Shown piece after piece: positions 10,398 to 21,053 of a DNA stretch of 64,000 bases (within the stretch, counting starts at the first letter, position 1; the number at the start of each line of letters is the position of its first letter). The position numbers were made by a program, and so were the translations under genes. The stretch is from Teratosphaeria epicoccoides (Eukaryota; Ascomycota; Dothideomycetes; Mycosphaerellales; Teratosphaeriaceae). The notes under the pieces are model-generated. The model saw only the letters and a program-made list of their open reading frames with translations, had not been told where the DNA came from and searched no databases. The stretch is from positions 1-64,000 of the forward strand of contig JADDMT010000038.1 of the NCBI GenBank assembly GCA_021401465.1. The letters run 5' to 3'.

Positions 10398-13300
10398 CTT
10401 CGTTTACAGCGTAGGGAGGAGCTATTAGTTACCCTGCTCCCTAGTATCGTAGTCCGGTCGTCGCGAAGGACTGTTAGCCGGATTTGTCTTTCCGGAACGA
10501 TGCTAGATAGCGAAGTCAAAGCTAGCGAGGAAAGTCGCCTACCTTGCTTGCTAACTACTTAGCTGCTTTACGCCCATGAAGCTGCGAAGGTTGTTATAGT
10601 TAGTAAGTACCTTAATAGGGTACGCTGCGCCTTTAAGGTAGTGTTAGTACTCCTTAAAGCCATCAACAATAGCTAAAAGCTCTTAGTCGTGAGTCTCGTA
10701 GTTAAGCTTAGCGCCCTGCATCTTCCGCGACTAGAAGGTAATTAGGTACTACCGCGCACTGCCTTCGTGCGACTAGAGCTACGATATAATTACGGCTATT
10801 ACGAATTTTGAAGCATTAGTCTCTATTCGGATCTTCGTAGTAGGGTCAAAGTACCGAAGTATAGGCGTAGTTTAGAAAGCTGCTTTAAGTTTAGAGAAGG
10901 CCTTACTCTAAGCCTCCTCCTAAGGCACTATCCCTGGCTTTTTTCCTCGAATCGCGCCCTTCGCGAGGGCCGTGAGGGGAGCCACGATCTTCGAGTAGGA
11001 TCGTATGAATCTGCGATAGAAGTTAGTAAAACCTAAGAACACCTATACTTCTCGGAGGGTAGTTAGCCACGGCTACTCCGCGATTACGGACACTCTTTAG
11101 TCATCTATGATGACTCCTTTAGTAGAGACGATGTATCCGAGGAACTTAATCCTATCTGTTAGGAATGAGTACTTCTTTAGGTTCGCATATAGAGCGAACT
11201 TGCGGAGTCGTTCGAGTACTATCCTTAGGTGCCGAATATGCTCCTCCTTCAAGTTAGAGTAGACTAGTATATCGTCCAAATATACTACGTAGCAGGTGTC
11301 AACGAGGCCGGCTAGGGCCTAGTTAATATACGCTTAGAACGTCGCTAGTGCGTTAGTTAAGCTAAACGGCATTACTGTATACTCGAAGTGTCTATACTAC
11401 GTTCGGAACGTAGTCTTCTACTCGTCGCCCTTTCGGATCGGTATCTAGTAGTAGGCGTCCTTTAGGTCAATAGACGAGAAGATAGCGGCGCGACTAAGGC
11501 GGTTAAGCGTCTCGCTAATAAGTAGTAGGGGGCAGCGGTTCTTCTAAGTTACCGCGTTAAGGCCCCTATAGTTAACGTATAGGCGGAGTATGTTGTCCTT
11601 CTTTAGGACGAACATAACTAGCGCTCTAGCCTTGCTGTCGCTTCGTCGGATCCACGCGTTCTTTTGCGCCTTGTAGAGGTAGTCTCGAAGTGTTTCGAGC
11701 TGCGATTCCGACATAGGATACAGAGGTCGGTACGGAGGATTGTAACCCTCCTTGAGGTTAATCGCATGCTCCGCGTTTAGGGCCCGGGCATAGGCCGTAG
11801 CCTCTACGTCGAAAATATCGGCGTATTCCCCTAACTTAGGCAGGAGAGTAACGTCTTCCCTGACGTTCTGTATGTAGACCGCATACATGTATTAGACCTT
11901 CTTTATGTCCTTGTAGAAGCTATGTGCGTCATGCATCCTCACTGCAGGAATTTCGCCTGTAGAGCCGTAGAACTAGTTGTCAGTAGCTCTATTAACAACG
12001 ACTCCCTGCCTGTAGCGCTAAGGGCGGCTAAGCAGGAGCTCCTTATTAGGAACGTCTTTAGCGTAGAAGACTTTGTTAGTCTCGCGCACTTCTCCTAAGG
12101 AGTCCGCGAGTTAGAGGCGCACGTTATACGCGCCTCGAGCCGCTACGCCTTCGCCTTGAAAGGACTTCATGGTAGGCAGCAGGGCTCCTAGGATTAGCTT
12201 TAAACTAAGCCGTACAATTGCCCGCTAGGGTATTACGTTAACCTCCGCAAGGTCGTCTAACATATAGTCTACTAGCTTAAGCGAGCTATTGACTTAGACC
12301 GTACTAGATAGGCGCTAGGCAGGCCACGAGTCTACACTATTAGTAACAGACAGCTTAGATACCCGTAGTAGCCATTCGGTTGTCTCGGGCTTGTCCTTCT
12401 TTTACCTCCCCTCTAGGGAGGTTTCGGATACCTTGCTTACCTTCTTCCTATTACTTCGCTTAGGATAGCAAGCTGCCTAGTAGTCCCTTGCTCCACAGAT
12501 GTGGCAGCTGCTCGGAGGCTTCTTGCTACTATCTTTAGGCTTAGAGGGCTTGCTCCTCTAGAATGAACTACTACGTTAGGCATGACCCTTAGGGCGCTTG
12601 TAATAGCGGCCTATTAGTAGGTCTTCGGGGCTTAGACGCTTATTATCCTTGCTACCTGATTTCTCATTTCGCTTTAAGGTAATCTCTATACATGTCGTAA
12701 GGGACACAAGGTCTTGCTAAGTTGTCAGAAGTTCATAGAAAGTCATGATTATATTCCGAAGATTGTCATTAAGTTTAACAAGTAGGTACCGCACGCGTTA
12801 CGTCTTAGTATAGGGTAGCATCTGTCCCTCGAGCGTAGCGAGGTAGGTAGCGAAGCTAGAGGTCGTTTGTCCCTTCCCCTGCTTGGCCTTCTTATACTCG
12901 ACAGACATAGTAAGGGCGTAGTTCCCTAGATCCTTGACCTAGTTAACATAGAACTAGCGAAAGTCTGCCTATATATACGTTCTGTCGTAGACCCGCATAA
13001 GGTCATACTGCTCATGCTAGTTATTACGAGGTTCCTTGTCCTCTTTAAGCCACATTACACTAAAGGCGACTTGTTTGCCCTCTATAGAATATCCGCGTAG
13101 GTTAAGCACGAAAACTGCCTTACATGCCTACAAGAAAGTTCGAGCCTCCTTTAAGGTGTCTCCCTCAAACAGCTTCGGGTTACATGCATTACGACTGCCT
13201 CCTAGTTAGCCTACTATGGCACCGAAGTCAGGTACTAGGTTTGCAGGTACATGTAGAGAGTCTCTACCTGCTAGCGAGTTGTCTTCGCGGGTCCCTAGCG

Positions 13301-13719
13301 TGAAATCTCGCTAGATTTCTTTGTCCGCTAGTTTATTAGTACTACTTATAGCGACGTCTTTGTCGTCCTTACTGTCGTTGCTACTAGAAGGGGTGCGGCT
13401 ACAGTTCTAGTTTACAAGGCAGTTCGCGACCTAATTAACAATCATGGCTACGAGGCCTAGGTCGATAGTCAGGGTTAGCTATAGTCCCTATGCAGGGGGT
13501 CTATTACCTTGTCTGCTACGTAGTTAGCCTCTAGCGGAACTGTCGCTTAATACAGTGTCGCTCGCAGGGGGCGCTTCTACGGGCTAGTTACTTGGACTAG
13601 CTTCGCTATTGCAGGTAGTTAGGATAGCGCTCGCTACGCGTTAGTTGCGAGTTCGTAGTACTCCGGACATATTGTAGTATTCTCTACTAGACTGCAAAGT
13701 AGGGGGGAGAAAGCAGAAC

Positions 13720-14078
13720 TAATATAGATATATGCTATATAATATAAAAAATATCTCGTAGTGTAACAGAGTAATCCGACCTTTTAATAGGTATAAGATA
13801 GCGCTGCTTTCTACTTATCGCAGAGGTAGCGCTAGAGGTACTTATAACCCCTAACGCCCCCTAATTAGGGAAAGTATGTCCAAGCCTAACCCTGTAGGGG
13901 TACTGTAGGGTTAGTAGCGTAGGGGCATCCTACGTCGACTACTAATCCTACTTAGACAACATACGAGCTAACATATGTACGAAGGACCCCCTTGCTATGT
14001 ATAGTAGGGTCACTACATGCTAAGGGCAGGTATCAGAACCTATGCGGCTCTAATGGCCCCCTAGTATCAACCGTATTA
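13720..14078 (-). repeat. 5' LTR of minus-strand G1 element
   Basis: This 359-bp sequence is the reverse complement of the G1 LTR and differs from the complete copies mainly by C/T and G/A transitions. Both terminal dinucleotides are altered in the way RIP would alter TG...CA. Confidence 0.9.
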
Positions 14079-16154
14079 GTCGTGTCGTCTAATAGCTCCC
14101 CTTGCTAAGGCTTAGACCTAGACTCGAGTGTTTCGAGCGCTTTAATGTTATCGCTTAAATCTAGAGAGAAGGACAAGGTCGAACTATATAGAGTAGATAT
14201 GTAATTAGCTCTAGAGTACTTAAGAGCTACGTAATTAAGTCTAAGCTTAACTAAAGCTACTATACGTAATAGCTTAACTACTTAGCCTGTTAGTTATCGC
14301 AAAGCCGCTACTTTGACACTTAGCAAGGGCGTTAGCGTACCTGCTTTATCTACATAGTACTATTTAGGAGTAGCGCGTAACGCTTGCTTACTTGTTAGCA
14401 AGACGCGTCACTCCTTAAAGGTACGAGACTACTTAGAACTATATAGCCCTTATAGCTGTTAGTGTCGCAGCTAATCTATAGGCTTGTTAGTATAGCCTAT
14501 AAAGTCGATCACTTTGCGATCACTAGTCTAGTCGCAGAAAATGATAGGTATATAGTTAGAACGGTCCTCTAGAGTCTACTACTCGCGTGATCTCTATTAG
14601 ACATCAGAACGGAGGTCTAGATAGCAGTTAGGGAACTTCGCGGAGCAAGATACTACTAAGGTGTCTGTCGAAACAGAACGCTTCTACACTAGAATAGTAG
14701 TGTTTACAGGCTACTAGAGAGTCATAATAATTATACAAATGTAAGGCGTTCGTCGTAAGAATGCAAGCTCTTCTAAGCGTTGCGAGATAAGATAGACTAT
14801 AAGCTTATAGCGGATGCGCTAACTAGCTCTAATATATATCCTCGCCTGCTTTCTACCCTGCTAGTAGCGCGCGTCACTATGCCTTAGAAGTGCATACTGC
14901 CCTTATCGCTATTAGCTTGTCCTCGCCTAATCGACGTAGACCTAACACACTTAGCTAGAACGCCGCACGGGACATAGAAGACTGTTGCTATATTAATCCC
15001 CTGTAGCTTCTATTACGCAGACAAATAGCGTCAAGAGGCCGCCTAGAGCTTGCTATACTACTGTTGCGCCCCTACAGTAAGTAAGACACTAGCAGGGCTA
15101 ACGACGCGAACTATTTGACTATAATCACCGATTCTGTTATAGGATAAGCGCTGTCAAAAGCGCCGCATCATATAGCGTCGAGGGGCCGCTCCTAAGAGCG
15201 CACTAGTCGAGCGGTTAAGAGGCACAGAGAGGGGGCACAGGCAGGCTACTAGAAGCCATTCGACTACAGGCTCTAATTGCAGAGGACCATGTCAGTTAGG
15301 AGGACTTAGGGGTGCGGCGGCCGCAGCAATTAGCGCCTCGCTATAGCATTTTCGACCTCGCGCTTGTAGGGTGCTAAATGTCGTCGTCGCTAGGCAGTCG
15401 CGTCGCAGGCGGAAGTCGATATAGAGGGAGGGCAGAGGGAGGCATGGCGTCGCGGTCGAAGGTAGAGGAGATGGCAGGCCGCGAGATCAGGCCGATCGCA
15501 AGTCGGATGTGCCTAGTATCAAGGTCGTTAACGACAGCGGTCGCGTTCGAGGCGCGCGAAAAGTAAGGATGCGCGGGAGAGAGCGAGGTCGACGAGGGTG
15601 AGGAGGGTAAAGGTTGTGTAAGGAACGCAGAGGTAGACGCGAATAGGGAAATAGACGTGAGGTCGGGCGCAGGGCGCCAAGCGCCGCGATATCCGGATCG
15701 GGGCGACGCTTAGCCAGAACAGGGTTGCCCTGTAACATGACTACAGAGTACGCGCTAGCTAAGCGTGTACAGATAGATGCCAGGGTATCGAAGCATCCGT
15801 GCATAGCGGTGTCTTAGATGCAGAAGCGCCGGCGATTAGCTACGTAGCACGGACAGAGGAGGGTTAGCGCTAAACCCATCCCAAGCGAAAGTTGTCGCCA
15901 TAGAGACAAGAAATCCGATCCGCCTGTCTTCGAGAGCACATAGTATAAAGCGTTAGCGAGCTGCAGTAAATCTACTACACAATTTACTATACAAGCATAT
16001 TAGGCATTCTACAGCAAAAGGTAGTATCTACCTGTGAGCTCATTCGTTATAATAGCATCTACTTCGAGCTAGGCAAAATGAATCTTGTTAGTAGCAAATC
16101 TTCTCTTAAGCGTCCCGTTAGCACACTACTCTACTAGGTTAATAGCCATTAACT
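14079..16154. other. Degenerate sequence between G1 and dioxygenase remnant
   Basis: This 2.1-kb stretch carries the same RIP-like TAG enrichment up to about 15300. A minus-strand frame stays open over long distances apart from TAG codons, but I recognise no protein family in it. Short open frames at 15378-15566 (+) and 15487-15804 (-) lie in a locally GC-rich part and look like chance frames. The last 350 bp could be the promoter region of the damaged dioxygenase gene. No LTRs or terminal repeats are visible. Confidence 0.4.
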
Positions 16155-16457
16155 ATGGGCTCCCCTAAGCTAATAAGCTAGTATCTAGAATCGACCATAG
16201 TACTTATCGACTTTGCTAAATAGGACGCCAGGCAGCTAAAAGCGGATCAGATCTCTGTAGCTAAGGACCTAACAGATGCCTGCCGCCCTGTCGGCTTCGT
16301 GCACATTATTAATCACAGCCTCGAGTAATCGCTTCTTGACTAAGCATTCGAGACCGCGAAAGACCTCTTCGCACTTATGCACGAACAGAAGATGCAAGCG
16401 CTACATCCTGATAGGCCCGAGGCCTACCGCGGCTACTACTATCTTAGTCCAGAGAAG
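16155..16457 (+). pseudogene. 2-oxoglutarate/Fe(II) dioxygenase, first exon, RIP-damaged
   Basis: The frame from ATG at 16155 encodes 101 codons resembling the N-terminal DIOX_N domain of isopenicillin N synthase-like dioxygenases. A VLIDFA strand is followed by a helix, then CRPVGFVHIINHSL, a helix with FETAKDLFAL, and RGYYYLSPEKV. Four in-frame stops (TAG, TAG, TAA, TAA) are explained by Q/W-to-stop transitions. The exon ends at a good donor, AAG|GTAAGC, at 16457/16458. Fourteen bases into the intron the copia LTR begins. The catalytic HxD...H domain lies in later exons, which are not found on the far side of the transposon nest. The gene would have encoded a soluble oxidase, often found in secondary metabolism; the substrate cannot be told. 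Confidence 0.8.
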
Positions 16458-16471
16458 GTAAGCTAGCATAT

Positions 16472-16660
16472 TGTTTGGTGAGTCCTACTAGTCGCGAGGC
16501 AAGGTGTCCGATGTAAGACGAGGCTGTATTACGAGAACACCGTAGTAGCGTATGTAGTAACTACAAGCCTCTGCAGAAAATTATAGATAGGAGTAATAGC
16601 GCTCATCCGAAAATACCATGCATTTGAAACATCACAAAACGGCGATATACCTATTTAATA
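16472..16660 (+). repeat. 5' LTR of copia element
   Basis: 189 bp beginning TGTTT and ending TTTAATA, probably TTTAACA before RIP. The 42981-43169 copy has the same length and differs by transitions only. Confidence 0.88.
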
Positions 16661-16677
16661 GTTATGAGCCCGGGTCG
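16661..16677 (+). promoter_or_regulatory. Primer binding site, half-tRNA-iMet type
   Basis: Directly after the 5' LTR lies GTTATGAGCCCGGGTCG. Its complement contains GGGCTCATAAC, the anticodon arm of eukaryotic initiator tRNA-Met including the CAT anticodon. Copia-type elements are known to prime from an internal 5' half of tRNA-iMet, and the position matches. Confidence 0.7.
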
Positions 16678-16796
16678 CAATTCCGCAGACTCTCAGGTTT
16701 GATAATCCTAAGAGACTACTTAATCGCTAGGACGCATCGTTTGCAAACTAAATATCACTCGCAATTCAAATTTGCATCCTACGCTACTTATCTACA

Positions 16797-17400
16797 ATGG
16801 AGAAATTCGACATGAACTCATTGGCTACAGCTCTTAGTACTATGCTAAAAGACGAGATCCTGTTCGATTTCACTAAATACGACAAGTAGCACAATGAGGC
16901 TAAGGCTAAGGCCATTAATCTTGAGATCTAGCAGTACTTCACTGACGAGCTAGGGGTCATGAGAGAGGCTAAGCTAGTACCTCTAGTCATGATGGCTCGT
17001 CCAAACTTTCCTCTAATGAACGCTACCTAGGAAGAACGTTACAGCTACGAGAATGCGAAAGAGCTGTAGACTGAAGCTAAGGCTGACTTCTCATACGCGA
17101 CTAAACAATACGAACGATTCACTAACTGCAGAACAATATTTAAGATGTATCTTGACAAAACGATCCCAAGTATGTATTTAACGGAACTAAATACTAACTA
17201 AACGACACTAGCTTAGTAGTAGGACTTCATTGCGACAAACCTCTCTCTAACGGATAAGAACTGTCGCTAGATGCTTACTAATAAGAACCTGACTCTCAGG
17301 ACTCTCTAATAGACGATATTGATTAACTGTATCATCTAGAACCGGAATTTGAGTATGAGATTACGCGAAGTTTTCCGCTAGGCGAGTAGGAACCAAGCTA
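16797..17400 (+). pseudogene. Copia gag remnant
   Basis: The ATG at 16797 opens a frame of about 200 codons interrupted by TAG/TAA. It has a helix-rich, charged composition compatible with copia Gag. No zinc knuckle and no DSG protease motif follow. The frame changes near 17400, where reverse transcriptase sequence begins, which marks the deletion junction. Assignment rests mainly on position. Confidence 0.5.
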
Positions 17401-18888
17401 ACACTTCTTTGAAAACATCTTTCCTACGCTTGATCTAGAGTATAGCCCTCTGACAGATACGCTATCAGGACAGAAAAGAATTGCAGTAGAGGCTAATCTA
17501 GACAAGGACTTTCTCTTTCTGCATGATGATAAGAGGACGAAGATCGTGTGTGTAGTAATCCTAGAACAAGCAATTGTTAACAATATCATCTACAAGAATC
17601 TAGACTAGCCTGTGTATATTCGATTACTACTACTACTACCAAAGCGATAGAAAGAGCTAGCAACTTATCCGTACAGGAAAGAGTTTAAATAAGCAGCGCA
17701 TGTTAAATTCAATAAAGGACTGTTAACAAGAACGTACTATACTGTCCCTAAAGAAGAAGCTGAAGATGAGTCATTGCCTACAACATAGGTCTAGGGCTAC
17801 AAGGGCGATGATCTTAGTGTCCTAGTTAAGCACAAAGGCCGACTCTGCGGAAGAGGTAATCTCTAACAGACCGAACTCGACACCTACGCTACAACTCTTA
17901 GCTTAAAACTCTTCAGACTAATGATGGCTCTTATTAGGTACTTTAATCTTTAGACAATGTAACTCGACGTAGTAAATGCCTTTCTAAACTCACTATTACT
18001 AAAACCGAAATACCTGCAAATACTAGATGGCTTTAAGCACCTACCAGAGTACGCAGGAAAGGTGTTAAAGTGCGAAAAGGCATTATACAGATTCAAGGAG
18101 TCGCTAAGGCTATAGTACGACCTGCTAAAGGGAACTCTAGATGATCTTGGATTAAGAGAAGTTAAATCATGCATCTAGGGGGTAGGCAAAATCCTAGTGT
18201 TCTTCTTTGTAGATGATATTAGTATTATCTTCCTACTAGAAGACCGTGACTTAGCGTAGAAACTTAAGGAAGATTTAATGAGGATCTATGAGATGCGCAA
18301 CCTAGGAGAACTGGCATACTTCTGTGGGATCAAAGTTAGTAGAAGTATAGCTAACCGGACGTTATCTCTTACCTAGACCTTGTACGTTAAGAAGATCAGA
18401 GCTCGCTACTAGATCAACTGTCCGGTTAATGGCCTAGGTCTAAAAACGCCTCTCCTACTCGACTTTACTACTGCAAGTAATGAGACTGCAACTCCTCATC
18501 TAATTAGCGAGTTTGGATCTAAAGTCAGAAGCATTAACTTTGCTACTATGCAGACTTGCCTAGACATTGCGTTTGCAACCTCTCTACTCTCACGTTGCCT
18601 TAAGAACCCTTCTCGCTAACACATTAAAGCTGCTAATCATCTCATCCGCTACCTCCTGTTAACAAAACACCTAGGGATAACCTATGGACCCGACGTAGTA
18701 CTATAGGAGTTCTATGGTATGTCAGGTGCCTTATTTGCTAATAATAATGAAACCCGAAAGTCTAGTGAAGGTTTTGTGTACATGCTGTTTAGTAGGCCTG
18801 TAGATTAGAAGGCAGTTAAGCAGACTATAGTCATGAAGTCAAGCACTAAGGCTAAGCTGTATAGTCTTAGTCATGCTAGGTCGGAGAT
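17401..18888 (+). pseudogene. Copia reverse transcriptase, part before G2 insertion
   Basis: This is the RVT_2-type reverse transcriptase of Ty1/copia elements. A YTVPKEE-containing N-terminal part is followed by the QLDVVNAFLN-type motif near 17960 and the active site as FFVDD near 18206-18217. An LGELAYFCGIKV-like segment follows, then the start of the RNase H region near 18700-18880. Stops are TAG or TAA from RIP. The frame is cut at 18888 by the G2 element and resumes after it at 25824. Integrase, normally upstream, is absent. Confidence 0.85.
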
Positions 18889-19050
18889 TGTAAAGGGCGA
18901 AGCCCTAAGTCTTGGCACAGGCTAGGGCCTATGCGACCCCTGACGAAGCTGGCTATAAAAGACTAGACAGCTAGCAGATAGTCCTTCTCTCCCTATTGTA
19001 CTTGTTGAATACTACATGAACCCCTGTGTATACGCTGTTTACCCGTGACA
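18889..19050 (+). repeat. 5' LTR of G2
   Basis: 162 bp, TG...CA, with a TATAAAA box at 18954-18960 as the likely element promoter. I count 11 differences from the 3' LTR, all of them transitions. Confidence 0.95.
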
Positions 19051-19119
19051 TTAAGTACGATCAATTTCACTATGGATAGGCCGTCCCCTAGCTAATTAAC
19101 CCTGGTGTCTAAAGGATCC

Positions 19120-20982
19120 ATGAACGAGGAAGCGTTAGCAGAAATGCGCCATGTTGTCGAGGGAATGCACACCTAGTAACAGCAAATTATGGCCGAGCTG
19201 ACAGCCACGAGGGCCGCGTTAAATGAATCGGATGATAGGGAAGGTATGCCGACCTTTTACTACTACCCTACATGGCTAAAAGGCTTAGTAATCAGTCCTG
19301 TGACAGGGCTGATTACAGTCGGCTACATATACACACACACTGCAACCCGAGAAACATCCGCGAGGTCACGTGACGCCAAGCCTGCGGCTAGCGCCCGTAC
19401 GTCTGGCATATCATTATCCCCTCTCCCTAAGGGGACCGCCCTCGGTTCTACTGAACCAAACGGCGCACCGTTGCATGACTTAGAGGCGGGGGGGTCTGCA
19501 TAGACACATGACTTAGAGGGAGGCGGCTAACTCTCTATGGACACATGACTTAGCGGCAGTTTCACCCCGCATGGTCGGGTATATGTTACCCCGAGCTAGT
19601 TGGCATCCGCAGATACCCCGTACTCTCAGCTAGAGATCCAAGCGAAAAATCGCTCGAACCTAGGTCCGACCGTACAGGACTAATTACTCTTGATAGGGAA
19701 GGTGTGCCGACCTTTCACTACTACCCCACATGGCCAAAAGGCTTAGTAATTAGTCCTGTGACAGGGCTGATTACAGTCGGCTACATATACACACACACTG
19801 CAACCCGAGAAACATCTGCGAGATCACGTGACGCCAAGCCTGCGGCTAGCACCTGTACGTCCGGCATCTCAGATATCCGCGAGGTCACGTGACGCCAAGC
19901 CTGCGGCTAGCGCCCATACGTCTGGCATATCATCAGAGTCCTGATAGCGACAGAACCTAGGCGTCCTGTCAGAGGAGCTACTAAAGACCCTCGCAGACAC
20001 GCTAGCCATAGTAACGCATGCAAACTCTATTATAGAACTAATAGGACCCTAAGAATAGAAGCTACTAACATAGGACAGAAAAGCCGAATTGTTTAGGGAT
20101 TACCTGCTCTATATTAGGAGTTCGTTTAGGGCGCGCTCTAGGGTAAACCCCCTAATAGGCATAGATTATTACTAGAACATAATCTACGACACTCTCCCTG
20201 CTCGCTAGCGCGCCTAGATGCGCCATTTCTAGGAGAAAGGAGGCCTGGACAGAGCGAAGGACCCTAAAGCTTTCCTCATGTAACTTAAGGCCATGTTCGC
20301 AGACAGTAACAAGATAGCGAGAGCTCTAGAACAGCTTACAAACCTCTGACATGTAGCAGGCTAGCCATGGCACGAGCACTAGCTAGAATTCGACGAACTC
20401 CTGCTGTTAGTAGGAGGAGACTAGTAGACAGATAACGCGAAGATTAGATACCTCAAGAATTCGTTTTCGAACCCTGCTAGGATGTACATAGCGAACGTAA
20501 GAGACAAGGGGGACTACTACGCGTTTACAGAGGAGGTCGAAAGGGTCATGACAAACTCCGAGGCAACTGACTAGTTCAAGGCGGCCTATAGGAGGTAGTT
20601 AAGAGAAAAGAACAAGGACTCTGAAGGTATTCCTACAGCTGCTATATAGGTGCCTAACCCTAGAGTCGGATCCTAAATAGACGCGGATAGGGATATAGTC
20701 ATAGCACTAACTTGTACTACAGGAGACCGATATGAAGGCAAAGGACCCTGACAAAACAACAGGGGGAAACGACGCGCCAAATGGGTAGACGCCACGGAGA
20801 GAGAGAAACGCCAGGAGAATAACCTGTGCTACTACTGCGGAGCGTCTAGACACTAAGTTAAGGGGTGTCCCTACGCCTCGGCTATACCCCTAGCCTGGAT
20901 CAATACGACTAGAGTGTCGCCATCGCTAGAAGACGATAGAATAGCAGAGGAACCTAGGAGGAACAACTCGGGAAAAGATTGA
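19120..20982 (+). pseudogene. G2 gag, interrupted by TRIM insertion
   Basis: The frame starts at ATG 19120 and ends at TGA 20980-20982. It is the capsid/nucleocapsid protein of a chromovirus, with a Gag-like helical region at about 20200-20620 and a CCHC knuckle of the form C-x2-C-x4-H-x4-C at 20827-20869. RIP-type stops occur throughout. The insertion at 19233-19932 plus its target duplication is 705 bp, a multiple of three, so the flanking gag segments remain in the same phase. Confidence 0.85.
19233..19932. mobile_element. TRIM-like miniature LTR element in G2 gag
   Basis: Two direct repeats, 19233-19413 (181 bp) and 19691-19932 (242 bp), both begin TGATAGGG and end CATATCA. They enclose about 277 bp of noncoding sequence. 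The second repeat is 61 bp longer owing to an internal tandem duplication. Flanking pentamers TCGGA and TCAGA differ by one transition and are a plausible target duplication. A purine-rich tract next to 19413 on the minus strand suggests minus orientation. No coding capacity is present, which fits terminal-repeat retrotransposons in miniature. Confidence 0.7.
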
Positions 20983-21053
20983 CTCCCGCTCGGAGTCAGG
21001 AAGCAGGAGTAACAGAGACATTAGCAGAAGGATAGGAGAGAGTTAAGGGATCC

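Larger units (their letters stand above)
342..14078 (-). mobile_element. Minus-strand G1 Ty3/gypsy element, nested and truncated
   Basis: A RIP-damaged chromovirus copy reads on the minus strand, with its 5' LTR at 13720-14078. Its own sequence survives as three blocks: 13719-10398 (gag, protease region, reverse transcriptase, start of RNase H), 2228-2130, and 1683-342 (integrase). The breaks are insertions of a full G1 element and a solo G3 LTR, each with an exact 5-bp target duplication. Reverse transcriptase with the xLDD active site lies near 11279-11270, and a recognisable RT N-terminal segment at 11888-11544. The chromodomain and accessory-ORF region present in the complete G1 copies is missing, and the copy ends directly at the LTR at 341. 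Confidence 0.9.

Noticed and set aside
15378..15804. Overlapping ORFs on both strands in a GC-rich patch
   Set aside because: No recognisable domain, and open frames on both strands in GC-rich DNA are expected by chance.
19640..19670. tRNA-like B-box (GGTTCGAG) inside the TRIM, suggesting a SINE
   Set aside because: Only a partial B-box match, no A-box at the right distance, and no poly-A or similar tail.
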